DNA of 64,000 bases. Source: Acetobacteraceae bacterium. Its GTDB lineage: Bacteria; Pseudomonadota; Alphaproteobacteria; Acetobacterales; Acetobacteraceae. The stretch is from the NCBI GenBank assembly GCA_004843165.1, contig CP039459.1, forward strand, positions 1,358,501 through 1,422,500, given 5' to 3'. Position 1 is the stretch's first letter. Every line of letters begins with the position of its first letter. The position numbers and the translations under genes are program-made. Under the pieces are notes generated by a model. It did no database searches, was not told the origin of the DNA, and saw only the letters and a program-made list of their open reading frames with translations. This document shows positions 54,115-62,308 of the stretch, piece after piece.

Positions 54115-55278
54115 TTATTTAAATAAAGAGCGGAAAAAGCCTTTTTTCTGAGGTGCTTCTTCTTTCTTTTTTTCGTCTTCTTCAGCGGTGGAAGGGTTGC
54201 TTTCCTCTGATTTTTCCTCTGCGGTTTCTACCGGTGCTAGAGATTCTATTTTCTCTTCTTCTGTTGCTTTGATTATTTCCGATTTCTCCTGTGTAAGAAA
54301 TGCTTTTTCTTCAGCAATTTTCAGGTCATTTTCGGATTTTTCCGGCTCAGAAATTTCTTCTGAAGATTCTCCAAGGCCAACGAGACCTTTTGCATAAAGT
54401 TCGGCCTTAAAAGGACGTAAATCTTCAAGTTTTTCGCCAAATCCGACAAAGTGAACAGGGAGGGGCGCTTCGCCGGATGCGAGTGCGGCAACAATTCCGC
54501 CCCGGGCTGTCCCGTCAAGTTTTGTAATAATTAACCCTGTTATCTGTACAAGCTCACGAAAAATTCTCACTTGATCGAGAGCATTTTGTCCCGTGACGGC
54601 ATCCAGCGTGAGCAGGACGGAATGAGGCGCTTCTGGATCAAGCTTCTTAATGACACGAATCATTTTTGCCAGCTCTTCCATCAAGGTATTTTTATTATGT
54701 AAACGGCCCGCGGTATCAATGATGAGAAGGTCGGCTTGGGCTTTGATGGCTTGATCTAACGCATCATAAGCGACAGAGGCCGCATCACCACCCATTTTTC
54801 CTGTAATCACAGGCACTTTTGCACGGTCGCCCCATGTCTGCAATTGCTCGACAGCGGCAGCTCGAAAAGTATCGCCGGCAGCTAAGAAAACTTTTTTGCC
54901 GGAAAGGGCGAATTGCGCTGCTAATTTTCCAGAGGTTGTGGTCTTGCCCGTACCGTTTACGCCAACCATCAAAACGACATGCGGTTTTTTATCTTCTTGT
55001 AAAATAAAAGGGACTTCGACAGGCTTAAGGGTTTCCTCTAGAACGCTGGCTAAGCTTTCTTTGAGTTGCTCTGGTGTAATTTCTGCGCCTGCTGGGGCAA
55101 CCGCACGGAAATGTTTAATCGCAAGCGCTGCGGTTTCAGGGCCTAAATCTGCTGCGATAAGCTCATCTTCGAGTGCTTCGAGGGTTTCATCATCAATTTT
55201 GGTTCCAGAAAGAATTTCTGTGAATTTATGGGTACTGCGGGACAGCCCTTTTTTAATTTTATGAAAGAAAGAAGACAT
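54115..55278 (-). CDS. ftsY: Signal recognition particle receptor FtsY
   Basis: A 387-residue SRP receptor GTPase. The N-terminus has only a short amphipathic lead (MSSFFHKIKKGL) before the N domain. The G domain has the P-loop GVNGTGKTTTSGKLA, the insertion-box region DTFRAAAVEQL, DTAGRL, and the TKLDGTARGG specificity loop. After the GTPase (about residue 303) comes an 84-residue acidic, Glu/Lys/Ser-rich tail ending in the basic-aromatic KKGFFRSLFK. In most FtsY proteins the acidic region is N-terminal or absent, so this layout is unusual. The stop of mtaB and this start are adjacent. Confidence 0.95.
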   Translation of the reverse strand: MSSFFHKIKKGLSRSTHKFTEILSGTKIDDETLEALEDELIAADLGPETAALAIKHFRAVAPAGAEITPEQLKESLASVLEETLKPVEVPFILQEDKKPHVVLMVGVNGTGKTTTSGKLAAQFALSGKKVFLAAGDTFRAAAVEQLQTWGDRAKVPVITGKMGGDAASVAYDALDQAIKAQADLLIIDTAGRLHNKNTLMEELAKMIRVIKKLDPEAPHSVLLTLDAVTGQNALDQVRIFRELVQITGLIITKLDGTARGGIVAALASGEAPLPVHFVGFGEKLEDLRPFKAELYAKGLVGLGESSEEISEPEKSENDLKIAEEKAFLTQEKSEIIKATEEEKIESLAPVETAEEKSEESNPSTAEEDEKKKEEAPQKKGFFRSLFK

Positions 55279-56535
55279 TTAATTCATTTCCTGTAAGACG
55301 AGATGGCCAAAAATTTCGTTTTCTGTGGCTCTGGTAATCTTTGCTTGAAGAATTTCTCCGGGAATCCCTTTACGTGCCGTTTCAGGTTCTAAACGGAAGC
55401 GTGCAAAAGCAGGTAACATGCCTTTTTCTTCCGTTTCAAATAAGACAGAAACTTCTTGCCCAACAAATTGCATAAGAAATTCGTGGCAGTGCTTTTGTCC
55501 TAAAAGACGTACTTCCTTTGCCCGTTCCTGACGTGTTTTTTTGGGAACAGAAGGCATTTTTGCCGCAGGCGTATTGGGACGCTCACTATAGGGGAAAACA
55601 TGCATAAAAGGGATTTTCCACGCTGAAAGAGAAGTGAATGTCTCTTCAAACAATTCATCTGTTTCGGTTGGAAAACCGGCAATCAAATCGGCCCCAATCG
55701 CAAAATGAGGACGTGCATGACGGGTACGTTCGATAATATAGCTCACATCCTCTTTGGAATGACGGCGTTTCATTCGTTTGAGAATAAGATTTGATCCAGC
55801 CTGTAAAGAGAGATGCAGATAGGGAACGAAACGCTCTTCATGCTCAATTAAATCCCAAAGATACGGATCTGCTGATTTAGGGGAAAGAAGTTCAGGATCA
55901 ATGGAAGAGAGGCGCAAACGGGATAAATGCGGATAAGCCTTTAAGATAGCGTGGCATAATTGTCCAAGACGTTCATTTCCCTCTTTCCAAGAGGCAATAT
56001 CAACCCCTGTAATGACAATTTCTTTATGACCAGCTTCGAGCAAGATGCCTGTTTGTGCGATGATTTCCGCTTTGGAAAGCGAGCGTGCTTTGCCTCTTCC
56101 TTGAGGGATAACACAGAAGGTGCAGGAATGATCACAGCCTTGCTGAATTTGAAGGAGTGCTCTTGTCCGCCGGCTTTGCGGTGCAGGATAGGATTGCGTT
56201 TCCGTCAATCCCCATTCTTGAGGGGAAAGCTTTTTAATATTTGAAACAATTTTAGAAATGCCCGGTAAATCTTTCCATTGCTCAGGATTTCGTTCACTGG
56301 CACAGCCTGTCAGAATGATTTTTAATGAGGGATTTTCTTTATGGGCTTTTCGGATTGCCTGCCGAGCCTGCCGCTCTGCCTCAGCCGTTACGGCGCAACT
56401 ATTCACAATCAGCAGCTTTTCCTCCCCTTTTGTTTGAGAGGCGAGATTTTCCATCGTCTCACTTTCTAAAAAGTTCAGACGGCAGCCAAAGGTCAGGTGC
56501 TGTACACGGTTATTGGAGGAGGTGGAGGAAGTCAA
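55279..56535 (-). CDS. mtaB: tRNA methylthiotransferase MtaB-like (radical SAM)
   Basis: 418 residues of the MiaB/RimO/MtaB class. The N-terminal cluster ligands are C18, C47 and C78, and the radical-SAM cluster CxxxCxxC is C134-DHS-C138-TF-C141. HLSLQAGSNLILKRMKRRH and DLIAGFPTETDELFEET fit the family, and a TRAM-like end follows. The enzyme adds a methylthio group to t6A37 of tRNA; MtaB rather than MiaB is judged from overall pattern. It abuts ftsY directly, implying one transcript with dapF upstream. Confidence 0.9.
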   Translation of the reverse strand: MTSSTSSNNRVQHLTFGCRLNFLESETMENLASQTKGEEKLLIVNSCAVTAEAERQARQAIRKAHKENPSLKIILTGCASERNPEQWKDLPGISKIVSNIKKLSPQEWGLTETQSYPAPQSRRTRALLQIQQGCDHSCTFCVIPQGRGKARSLSKAEIIAQTGILLEAGHKEIVITGVDIASWKEGNERLGQLCHAILKAYPHLSRLRLSSIDPELLSPKSADPYLWDLIEHEERFVPYLHLSLQAGSNLILKRMKRRHSKEDVSYIIERTRHARPHFAIGADLIAGFPTETDELFEETFTSLSAWKIPFMHVFPYSERPNTPAAKMPSVPKKTRQERAKEVRLLGQKHCHEFLMQFVGQEVSVLFETEEKGMLPAFARFRLEPETARKGIPGEILQAKITRATENEIFGHLVLQEMN

Positions 56536-56589
56536 AGCAGTTTTAACCGTTAAAAATCAAAGTAAAATAAGGGAATTTATCAAGCAGTT

Positions 56590-57465
56590 TTAATCACTTG
56601 TAAAGGAAGGGATATGAATACGTCCCTCAAAACAATAATTCGCCGGGCCTGAGAGAGAAACAGGGTCTTTTTCACTTCCTTCCCATGCGATATGGACGCT
56701 GCCGCCGGCCATACGAACCTCAAGAGGCGAATGCGCAAGATGAAGGTGGATGGCATTGATGGCTGCGGCACATGCTCCAGTACCGCAAGCAAGCGTTGGT
56801 CCGACACCTCTTTCCCAGACAAAAAGTGTAAGCTGTTGCGGCGTTGTTACCGTTGCAAAACCGACATTGACCCTTTGTGGAAAATCCGAATGTGTTTCCA
56901 GTTGGCCGCCAAGTCGATCCCGTTCTTTTTCAGGCAGGTGAGAATTTTCAAAAAATAAGGTTGCGTGGGGGTTCCCAATGGAACAGGCGGCAGATTTCTG
57001 CCATGTTTTCGTTATCACATCTTCAAAAATCTCTTCTTTTGCGCTTAAGGGGCGCATGGGAATTTTTGCAGGAGTAAAAATTGGTGCAGGCAGAAGGACA
57101 GTGACATTTTCAGGCGTAACTTCTCCTGTAATGAGACCTTCACTGCTTTCGAAGGAAAGCGTTTTTTCGCCCTTTTGATCCAAATAGCGTAAAATACAGC
57201 GAGAGCCATTGCCACAAGCACCGGCTTCGCTGCCATCTTGGTTAAAGAAGCGGATAAAATTTGGGCTGACACTGTTAGAATTGTTGAGCAAAAGAATAAT
57301 TTGATCGCATCCGATGCCAAAACGCCGATCTGCAATCTGTCTTAGCGCTTCTTTTTGGGTTAGAAACGCCACCTGCGATGGGGGGAGGGCACGTCCGTCA
57401 AAAAGAACGAAATCATTTCCGAGGCCTTCCATTTTTACAAAGTGAAATTCCTGCATATTCATCAA
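56590..57465 (-). CDS. dapF: Diaminopimelate epimerase
   Basis: A 291-residue epimerase turning LL-DAP into meso-DAP for peptidoglycan and lysine. Both catalytic cysteines are present: C84 in GACGNGSRC and C227 in TLACGTGAC. EGLGNDFV near the N-terminus is the other family mark. A 54-bp gap separates it from mtaB; dapF-mtaB-ftsY is a common alphaproteobacterial order. Confidence 0.96.
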   Translation of the reverse strand: MMNMQEFHFVKMEGLGNDFVLFDGRALPPSQVAFLTQKEALRQIADRRFGIGCDQIILLLNNSNSVSPNFIRFFNQDGSEAGACGNGSRCILRYLDQKGEKTLSFESSEGLITGEVTPENVTVLLPAPIFTPAKIPMRPLSAKEEIFEDVITKTWQKSAACSIGNPHATLFFENSHLPEKERDRLGGQLETHSDFPQRVNVGFATVTTPQQLTLFVWERGVGPTLACGTGACAAAINAIHLHLAHSPLEVRMAGGSVHIAWEGSEKDPVSLSGPANYCFEGRIHIPSFTSD

Positions 57466-57767
57466 TAATCTTACTTTCCATCGGGGGTGGGAGATAAAAG
57501 AAAGCGCCTAATGAAGATTATTAGGCTGATTTTTTTTATAGAATACTATATACTCCCATAAAAATAAGATTTTTTTTAAAATTAAGGATTGTAATTAAGG
57601 GGCTTAGCCAGCGGTTTTCTTAGGAATGCTTTCTTCCAAATATAATGGAAGAGGGCGGTTGCTTTTAGATATTTAGCTTTATTTTCGCTCCAATGAATCC
57701 GATTTCTCCTAGAAAAGCGGCACGACGCTCGAAAAGTTGTCCTGTGCGGCTGTTTTAGGATTCTTTA
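57466..57767 (+). other. 302-bp leader/intergenic region of the DEAD-box helicase
   Basis: This divergent region between dapF and the helicase contains no ORF I trust. A plus-strand terminator-like hairpin, GCCTAAT (57506-57512) / ATTAGGC (57520-57526), is followed by a T8 run, although no plus-strand gene lies upstream of it. Just downstream there is an AT-rich patch with TATACT near 57550 that may be a -10 box. A long leader is usual for cold-induced helicase mRNAs. Confidence 0.45.
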
Positions 57768-59624
57768 TTGAACGAGTTTGAAAAATATATGACTGATACT
57801 GTTTCGCAATCTGCTGAACAAACACAAAACAAAGCGGCTGATCTTAAAGTTGCTCCTTCTTTCCCAGATACTTTTCCTGCCCTTACCAAAGCTTTAGAAG
57901 GCCAGGGCTATACAACCCCAACACAAGTCCAGCAGGCAATCTTTGATCCAGCTTTGCAGGATAAGGATCTTCTTGTTTCTGCCCGTACGGGTTCCGGTAA
58001 AACGGTTGCGTTCGGGATGGCATTTGCTCAGGATCTTTTGGGGAGTGAGAAAAAACTTCCAAAAGCTTCAGCGCCTTTGGCCCTTGTTGTCGCACCAACA
58101 AGAGAATTAGCCCAACAGGTTCAAAAAGAGCTTGAATGGCTCTATGCAGAGGCAGGTGCGGAAATCGCCTGCTGTATCGGTGGAACCGATGCCCGCCGTG
58201 AGGCTCGCACACTTGAACGTGGTGCGCATATCGTTGTTGGTACACCGGGGCGTCTTTGCGATCATTTATCACGCCGTAATTTGAAACTTTCTAAAGTGCG
58301 TGTCGCCGTCTTGGATGAGGCGGATGAAATGCTGGATATGGGATTCCGTGAAGAGCTTGAAAAGCTTTTGGATTCTCTTCCTGAACAGCATCGTACGCTT
58401 CTTTTCTCGGCAACGATTGCAAAAGAAATTGTCACATTGGCTAAACGCTTCCAGAAAGATTCTGTGCGTATTGATGTGGCCTCTAACCAAAAGCAACATG
58501 CGGATATTGAATATAGAGCCGTTGTGACACCGCCAAAAGAGCTTGAAGCCTCTTTGGTTAATGTCCTTCGTTATTACGAATCTCCAACAGCAATGGTCTT
58601 CTGTAATACCAGAATGATGGTGAAAGAAGTTCAAACCTATTTGATGGATCGTGGATTCTCCTCCGTTGCGATTTCCGGGGAAATGGGACAGAACGAGCGG
58701 AGCAGAGCGATTGAAAGCCTGCGTTCTGGTCATGCCAGAGTTTGTGTTGCAACCGATGTCGCAGCACGTGGAATTGATATTCGTGCCCTTGAACTCGTCG
58801 TTCATGTGACATTGCCCGGCTCTTCGGAAAGCCTTCTCCATCGCTCAGGCCGTACTGGCCGTGCCGGACGTAAGGGTACCAGTGTTCTTCTTGTGCCTGT
58901 TAATCAGCGCCGCCGGGCAGAACGTCTGCTCAATCAGGCGCAAATTAAAGCTGAATGGGAAGCCGTTCCAACAATCAGCATGATTACTGAGCGTGATGGC
59001 CAGAAATTAATGGAAAACACGCTTTTAAAACAGGCCGCAAAAGCAGAAGTTGAAGGCTCAGAAAATACGGGTGACCAAGCCCTGATTTCGAAGCTTGTCG
59101 AAACATATGACGCAAAACAATTAGCAGCGGCTTTGGTTGAATTTTACCTTGCAGGTCTTCCTGCGCCGGAAAATATTGCACCGGTTTCCCCAACAGGACC
59201 ATCACCACGTGAAATGAAAGGTGCTTGGTTCCGCATGGGATTGGGACGCAAAGAGGGCGCAGATCCAAAATGGCTTGTGCCTTTGATCTGTAAGCTTGGA
59301 AATGTCCAAAAACGTGATATTGGTGATATTCGTATTCTGCCAGATCATACACTTTTCCAAATTGCAGATGCCCGTGTCCACCAATTTACCCTTGAAATCG
59401 CAGGGGCCGGTAACGATCAGCCTTCAATAGAACCTTCTGCGCCACCACCTCAGGATGCAGGTTTTAACCGTAGCCGAGGCCGTGGCAATGGCGGCGGTGC
59501 CGGTGGTGGTCGTGGCGGCAAACCAGGTGCACCACGCAAGGGCGGTAAAGGCGGCGGTTTCGGTAAGAAAACCGGGAAACCTTTTGCCGGACGTTCAGAG
59601 GGACGTAAGCGTCCTAAAAAATAA
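57768..59624 (+). CDS. DEAD-box RNA helicase with DbpA-type RNA-binding domain
   Basis: 618 residues from TTG 57768, which has AGGA 7 bases upstream; ATG 57789 is the alternative. Helicase motifs: Walker A ARTGSGKT (72-79), PTRELA (110-115), TPGR (159-162), DEAD (183-186), SAT, then DVAARGID and HRSGRTGRAGR in domain 2. A DbpA/CsdA-like RNA-binding domain (about 490-560, GAWFRMGLGRKEGAD...IGDIRILPDHTLFQI) and a Gly/Arg/Lys-rich tail end the protein. The likely role is ribosome assembly or RNA decay, possibly at low temperature. Confidence 0.93.
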   Translation: MNEFEKYMTDTVSQSAEQTQNKAADLKVAPSFPDTFPALTKALEGQGYTTPTQVQQAIFDPALQDKDLLVSARTGSGKTVAFGMAFAQDLLGSEKKLPKASAPLALVVAPTRELAQQVQKELEWLYAEAGAEIACCIGGTDARREARTLERGAHIVVGTPGRLCDHLSRRNLKLSKVRVAVLDEADEMLDMGFREELEKLLDSLPEQHRTLLFSATIAKEIVTLAKRFQKDSVRIDVASNQKQHADIEYRAVVTPPKELEASLVNVLRYYESPTAMVFCNTRMMVKEVQTYLMDRGFSSVAISGEMGQNERSRAIESLRSGHARVCVATDVAARGIDIRALELVVHVTLPGSSESLLHRSGRTGRAGRKGTSVLLVPVNQRRRAERLLNQAQIKAEWEAVPTISMITERDGQKLMENTLLKQAAKAEVEGSENTGDQALISKLVETYDAKQLAAALVEFYLAGLPAPENIAPVSPTGPSPREMKGAWFRMGLGRKEGADPKWLVPLICKLGNVQKRDIGDIRILPDHTLFQIADARVHQFTLEIAGAGNDQPSIEPSAPPPQDAGFNRSRGRGNGGGAGGGRGGKPGAPRKGGKGGGFGKKTGKPFAGRSEGRKRPKK

Positions 59625-59636
59625 GGAGATAGATAG

Positions 59637-60209
59637 ATTTTTCTTTCAGTAGAAAATTTAGCTGGACATTTCCTTATTGCAAATATGGGGTTGATGGAAA
59701 CGGAATTTGCACAAACAGTTGTTTATGTTTGTGCGCATTCTAAAGAAGAGGGCGCGATGGGTGTTATTATCAATCGTGTGCTTCGTGATCCAACAATTGA
59801 AATGCTTTTTAATCAATTGGACGTTTCCCCCAATCCGCCTCGCCGTCAGCTTTTCTTAGGAATGGGCGGCCCGGTTGATTCCAGTCGAGGTTTTGTCCTT
59901 CATTCTCCAGAGCGCACCTATGATGAAACAATGTTGGCGGGTGATCTGGCAGCGGTGACAAGCACCTTGCCGATTTTGCAGGAATTGGCACATGGGGGCG
60001 GGCCGGAAGAGGCGCTGATGCTCCTTGGTCATGCTTCTTGGGAAGCAGGCCAGTTGGAATCAGAAATCATTCACCATGATGCATGGTTTATCGCAAAAGC
60101 GAATAAACAGATTCTTTTTGATCCCGACCCAAAAGGGAAATGGGAAAAATCCCTCGCCCTCCTCGGTGTAGATCCTGCTTCCCTCACGTTTAAAGTGGGT
60201 GAGAGCTAA
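59637..60209 (+). CDS. yqgE: YqgE/AlgH family protein, apparently starting at ATT
   Basis: The family's conserved opening (xxLxGHFLIAxP) is present here as ENLAGHFLIANMGLME, but it lies upstream of the first ATG (59685). The frame is open back to an in-frame TAG at 59634 and contains no ATG, GTG or TTG. An ATT at 59637 stands 8 bases after a perfect AAGGAG (59623-59628), so I take it as the start, giving 190 residues. The rest (GAMGVIINRVL, GGPVDSSRGFVLHS, GHASWEAGQLESEI) is typical YqgE, of unknown biochemical role. The helicase stop overlaps the ribosome site. Confidence 0.8.
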   Translation: MFLSVENLAGHFLIANMGLMETEFAQTVVYVCAHSKEEGAMGVIINRVLRDPTIEMLFNQLDVSPNPPRRQLFLGMGGPVDSSRGFVLHSPERTYDETMLAGDLAAVTSTLPILQELAHGGGPEEALMLLGHASWEAGQLESEIIHHDAWFIAKANKQILFDPDPKGKWEKSLALLGVDPASLTFKVGES

Positions 60210-60210
60210 T

Positions 60211-60242
60211 AAAAAAGCCAGTATTTCGCTGGCTTTTTTTTG
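60211..60242 (+). terminator. Terminator after yqgE
   Basis: AAAAAAGCCAG / CTGGCTTTTTTTT with loop TATTTCG, starting 1 bp after the yqgE stop. The A-run on the left makes it usable for the converging KAP gene too. Confidence 0.9.
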
Positions 60243-60269
60243 TGCTTAATAATTCTAATTAAAATTCTT

Positions 60270-62129
60270 TCAATGATTTTTTTGAATCTCATAGGCTTCA
60301 AGGATATCAGGCATTTCTCCCAATATCGTTTGGAAACGAAATCGATAAAGTGGAATTTGACACAATTCTTGAACAGCTTTTTTGAGAGATTGAAAAAGTT
60401 CTGAATGTGAATTTTTATGGTAAAAAACGGTTTTCAGAACCTCTTTATAATAAAAAGGTTCTATTTTATTTTTAAAAATTGTTTCCCATTTTTCTTTGCT
60501 TATTTTGATTGAATGTTCAGGATTTACATATCCTTCTTTAAGGCTTTTTATAAAAGCATCTTCTGTATAAGGTTTTATAAAAGTGTTTGGACGCTTGTCT
60601 TTTTCATTCTTCCAAGGCTCTAAAAGTCTTTTATCCACCCAATTTAATTTGTCATCAGGACAACGATCATTTCCAAAATTATTAGGGAGATTAAAGAAAT
60701 TGTCTGGCATATTTGGAAGAGCTGCTGTCCATTCCTGAATAAAATTATTTATTATTGTTTTTTCTATCTTTATAGACTGTGAAAAATTAATAAATTGGGC
60801 TGCTGTCAAAAGATTAATATTCGCAGGATTTTCTTCAAAAACTGTTTTTAAAGCCTCTTTAAGTTCATCAGTGGTATCGCCGGCACTACGAAACATAAGA
60901 GATTGTGGAATGCTGAATAGGTTCTCAATGCGCTCTTGTTCATGTCGTTTTTCGGTATTAACAATAAAATCCTGTATTTTTTGCTCTACGTTAGATAAAT
61001 AACCATTTTTGATATTTAAAAAACATTCTGGAAAAAAGTTTGGTTGCTGTTCTGTCAGAATAAGGTGTTGAGAGAAGAGGCAATTCTTTTTTTCTATCAT
61101 AATACTTTTTATTTTATGATAGCTCTTATCTTGCATTTGGGAGTAATTACGTTTTCTATCCTCTTCCGTAACATTAATTATCCGTCTTGCATGAGGATTT
61201 CGGAGATTGAGCTTTTTTTCGATGTAACTATCTTCAGAGAGATCTTTAGAATTTATTTTATGGCTTTTACGGACCTCTTCTAAAAAGCGTCGTTTTCTTA
61301 TATCTTCCCAAGTTAAGCATAATTCTGGTTCAAAATGCCCCCAGCCTGTAAGGATTGTGCCGAGAATAATTTGCTCCAGAAGCTCTTTATATCCGATAGA
61401 GCTTTCATCACATTCTGCTAAAATTGGAGACCAACGTTTTAAAGCGGTGGCTAGATGCTCTAAAACTCGAATGTTACACATCCCCAGTTCTGTTGTGATT
61501 TTTAAAAAAGGCTCAATCCAATTTTTAGGAAAGTCTGATTTGTTTTCTTCAATCATTTTTTTCCAAATCTCACCTGCTTCTTCTGCTGTAAGATTCAGCC
61601 TTAAAAACTGATTTGTACCTTTTTCTAAGGCTTGCGTGAATTTTTCTTTTCCTTCTTCAATTTGATTTTCATTGAGAAGTAAGATGATCTTACAATTACC
61701 TTCATCTCTCAAATAACTGGCATAATGTAAAATTTCATAGGGGTTTATATTGTCTGAGGCTCGCTCAATGTCATCAATACAGATAAGAGAGTTTTGAGTT
61801 ATTCTTTCTGCTAAAGCGCCTAAGCTAGATTTTACAATATCACTTACAGAAAAGCCTTTAATAGAAAGACTTGGAATAAAATCTTTTGTTTTATACCAGC
61901 CGGATAAAGCTAAAATAGCACTTTTTAACTCATTGATATTTTGGCAGTTAGAGGCGGAAGTATAGACGTACCTATATCGTTGAAAGGCTTTACAGTCTCT
62001 ATTCTCTTTAACGCATTCTTTCCAAATAAAGGTTTTGCCAGCTCCCCATGCGCCGCTTAAAGCTAAGACCTGAGGGATGGGGGATTTAATAAAAGTTTCA
62101 ATTTCCTGCTTGATATTTTCTAACGCCAT
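60270..62129 (-). CDS. KAP-family P-loop NTPase (likely defence or mobile-type gene)
   Basis: A 619-residue protein. The N-terminal KAP-like NTPase has Walker A GAWGAGKT (26-33), Walker B LICIDDIERA (about 115-124), and the downstream KIILLLNENQI (sensor-like strand). Roughly 400 residues with no recognised domain follow, rich in aromatic and charged residues. KAP NTPases occur in phage-defence and mobile loci, some membrane-linked; no TM segment is evident here. The gene is much more AT-rich than its neighbours yqgE and clpB, sits alone, and has no partner gene in reach, which suggests acquisition by transfer. Confidence 0.82.
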   Translation of the reverse strand: MALENIKQEIETFIKSPIPQVLALSGAWGAGKTFIWKECVKENRDCKAFQRYRYVYTSASNCQNINELKSAILALSGWYKTKDFIPSLSIKGFSVSDIVKSSLGALAERITQNSLICIDDIERASDNINPYEILHYASYLRDEGNCKIILLLNENQIEEGKEKFTQALEKGTNQFLRLNLTAEEAGEIWKKMIEENKSDFPKNWIEPFLKITTELGMCNIRVLEHLATALKRWSPILAECDESSIGYKELLEQIILGTILTGWGHFEPELCLTWEDIRKRRFLEEVRKSHKINSKDLSEDSYIEKKLNLRNPHARRIINVTEEDRKRNYSQMQDKSYHKIKSIMIEKKNCLFSQHLILTEQQPNFFPECFLNIKNGYLSNVEQKIQDFIVNTEKRHEQERIENLFSIPQSLMFRSAGDTTDELKEALKTVFEENPANINLLTAAQFINFSQSIKIEKTIINNFIQEWTAALPNMPDNFFNLPNNFGNDRCPDDKLNWVDKRLLEPWKNEKDKRPNTFIKPYTEDAFIKSLKEGYVNPEHSIKISKEKWETIFKNKIEPFYYKEVLKTVFYHKNSHSELFQSLKKAVQELCQIPLYRFRFQTILGEMPDILEAYEIQKNH

Positions 62130-62144
62130 TTATCCCATCGCTAT

Positions 62145-62175
62145 TTGTCAAAACTTAAGGTCATTTTCATATAAT
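62145..62175 (+). promoter_or_regulatory. Candidate clpB promoter
   Basis: TTGTCA (62145-62150) and TATAAT (62170-62175) stand 19 bp apart upstream of clpB. Farther down, CCCCTATT (62202-62209) resembles a heat-shock sigma -10 box, but its -35 partner (CTTCGG, 16 bp away) is poor. Neither is conclusive. Confidence 0.3.
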
Positions 62176-62308
62176 TTCGCTTCGGTATGATTTTAAGCGT
62201 TCCCCTATTGAAATCCTAAAAAAATGTCCAAAATGATATCTATCTCAAGAATTACAGAAGCGTTCTTTTAGAAAGATAAAACGCTTTCTTTTAAAGGAGT
62301 GAAGATCT

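Noticed and set aside
58269..58841. 190-residue minus-strand frame opposite the DEAD-box helicase
   Set aside because: Lies wholly within a highly conserved gene and has His/Cys-rich antisense-like composition.
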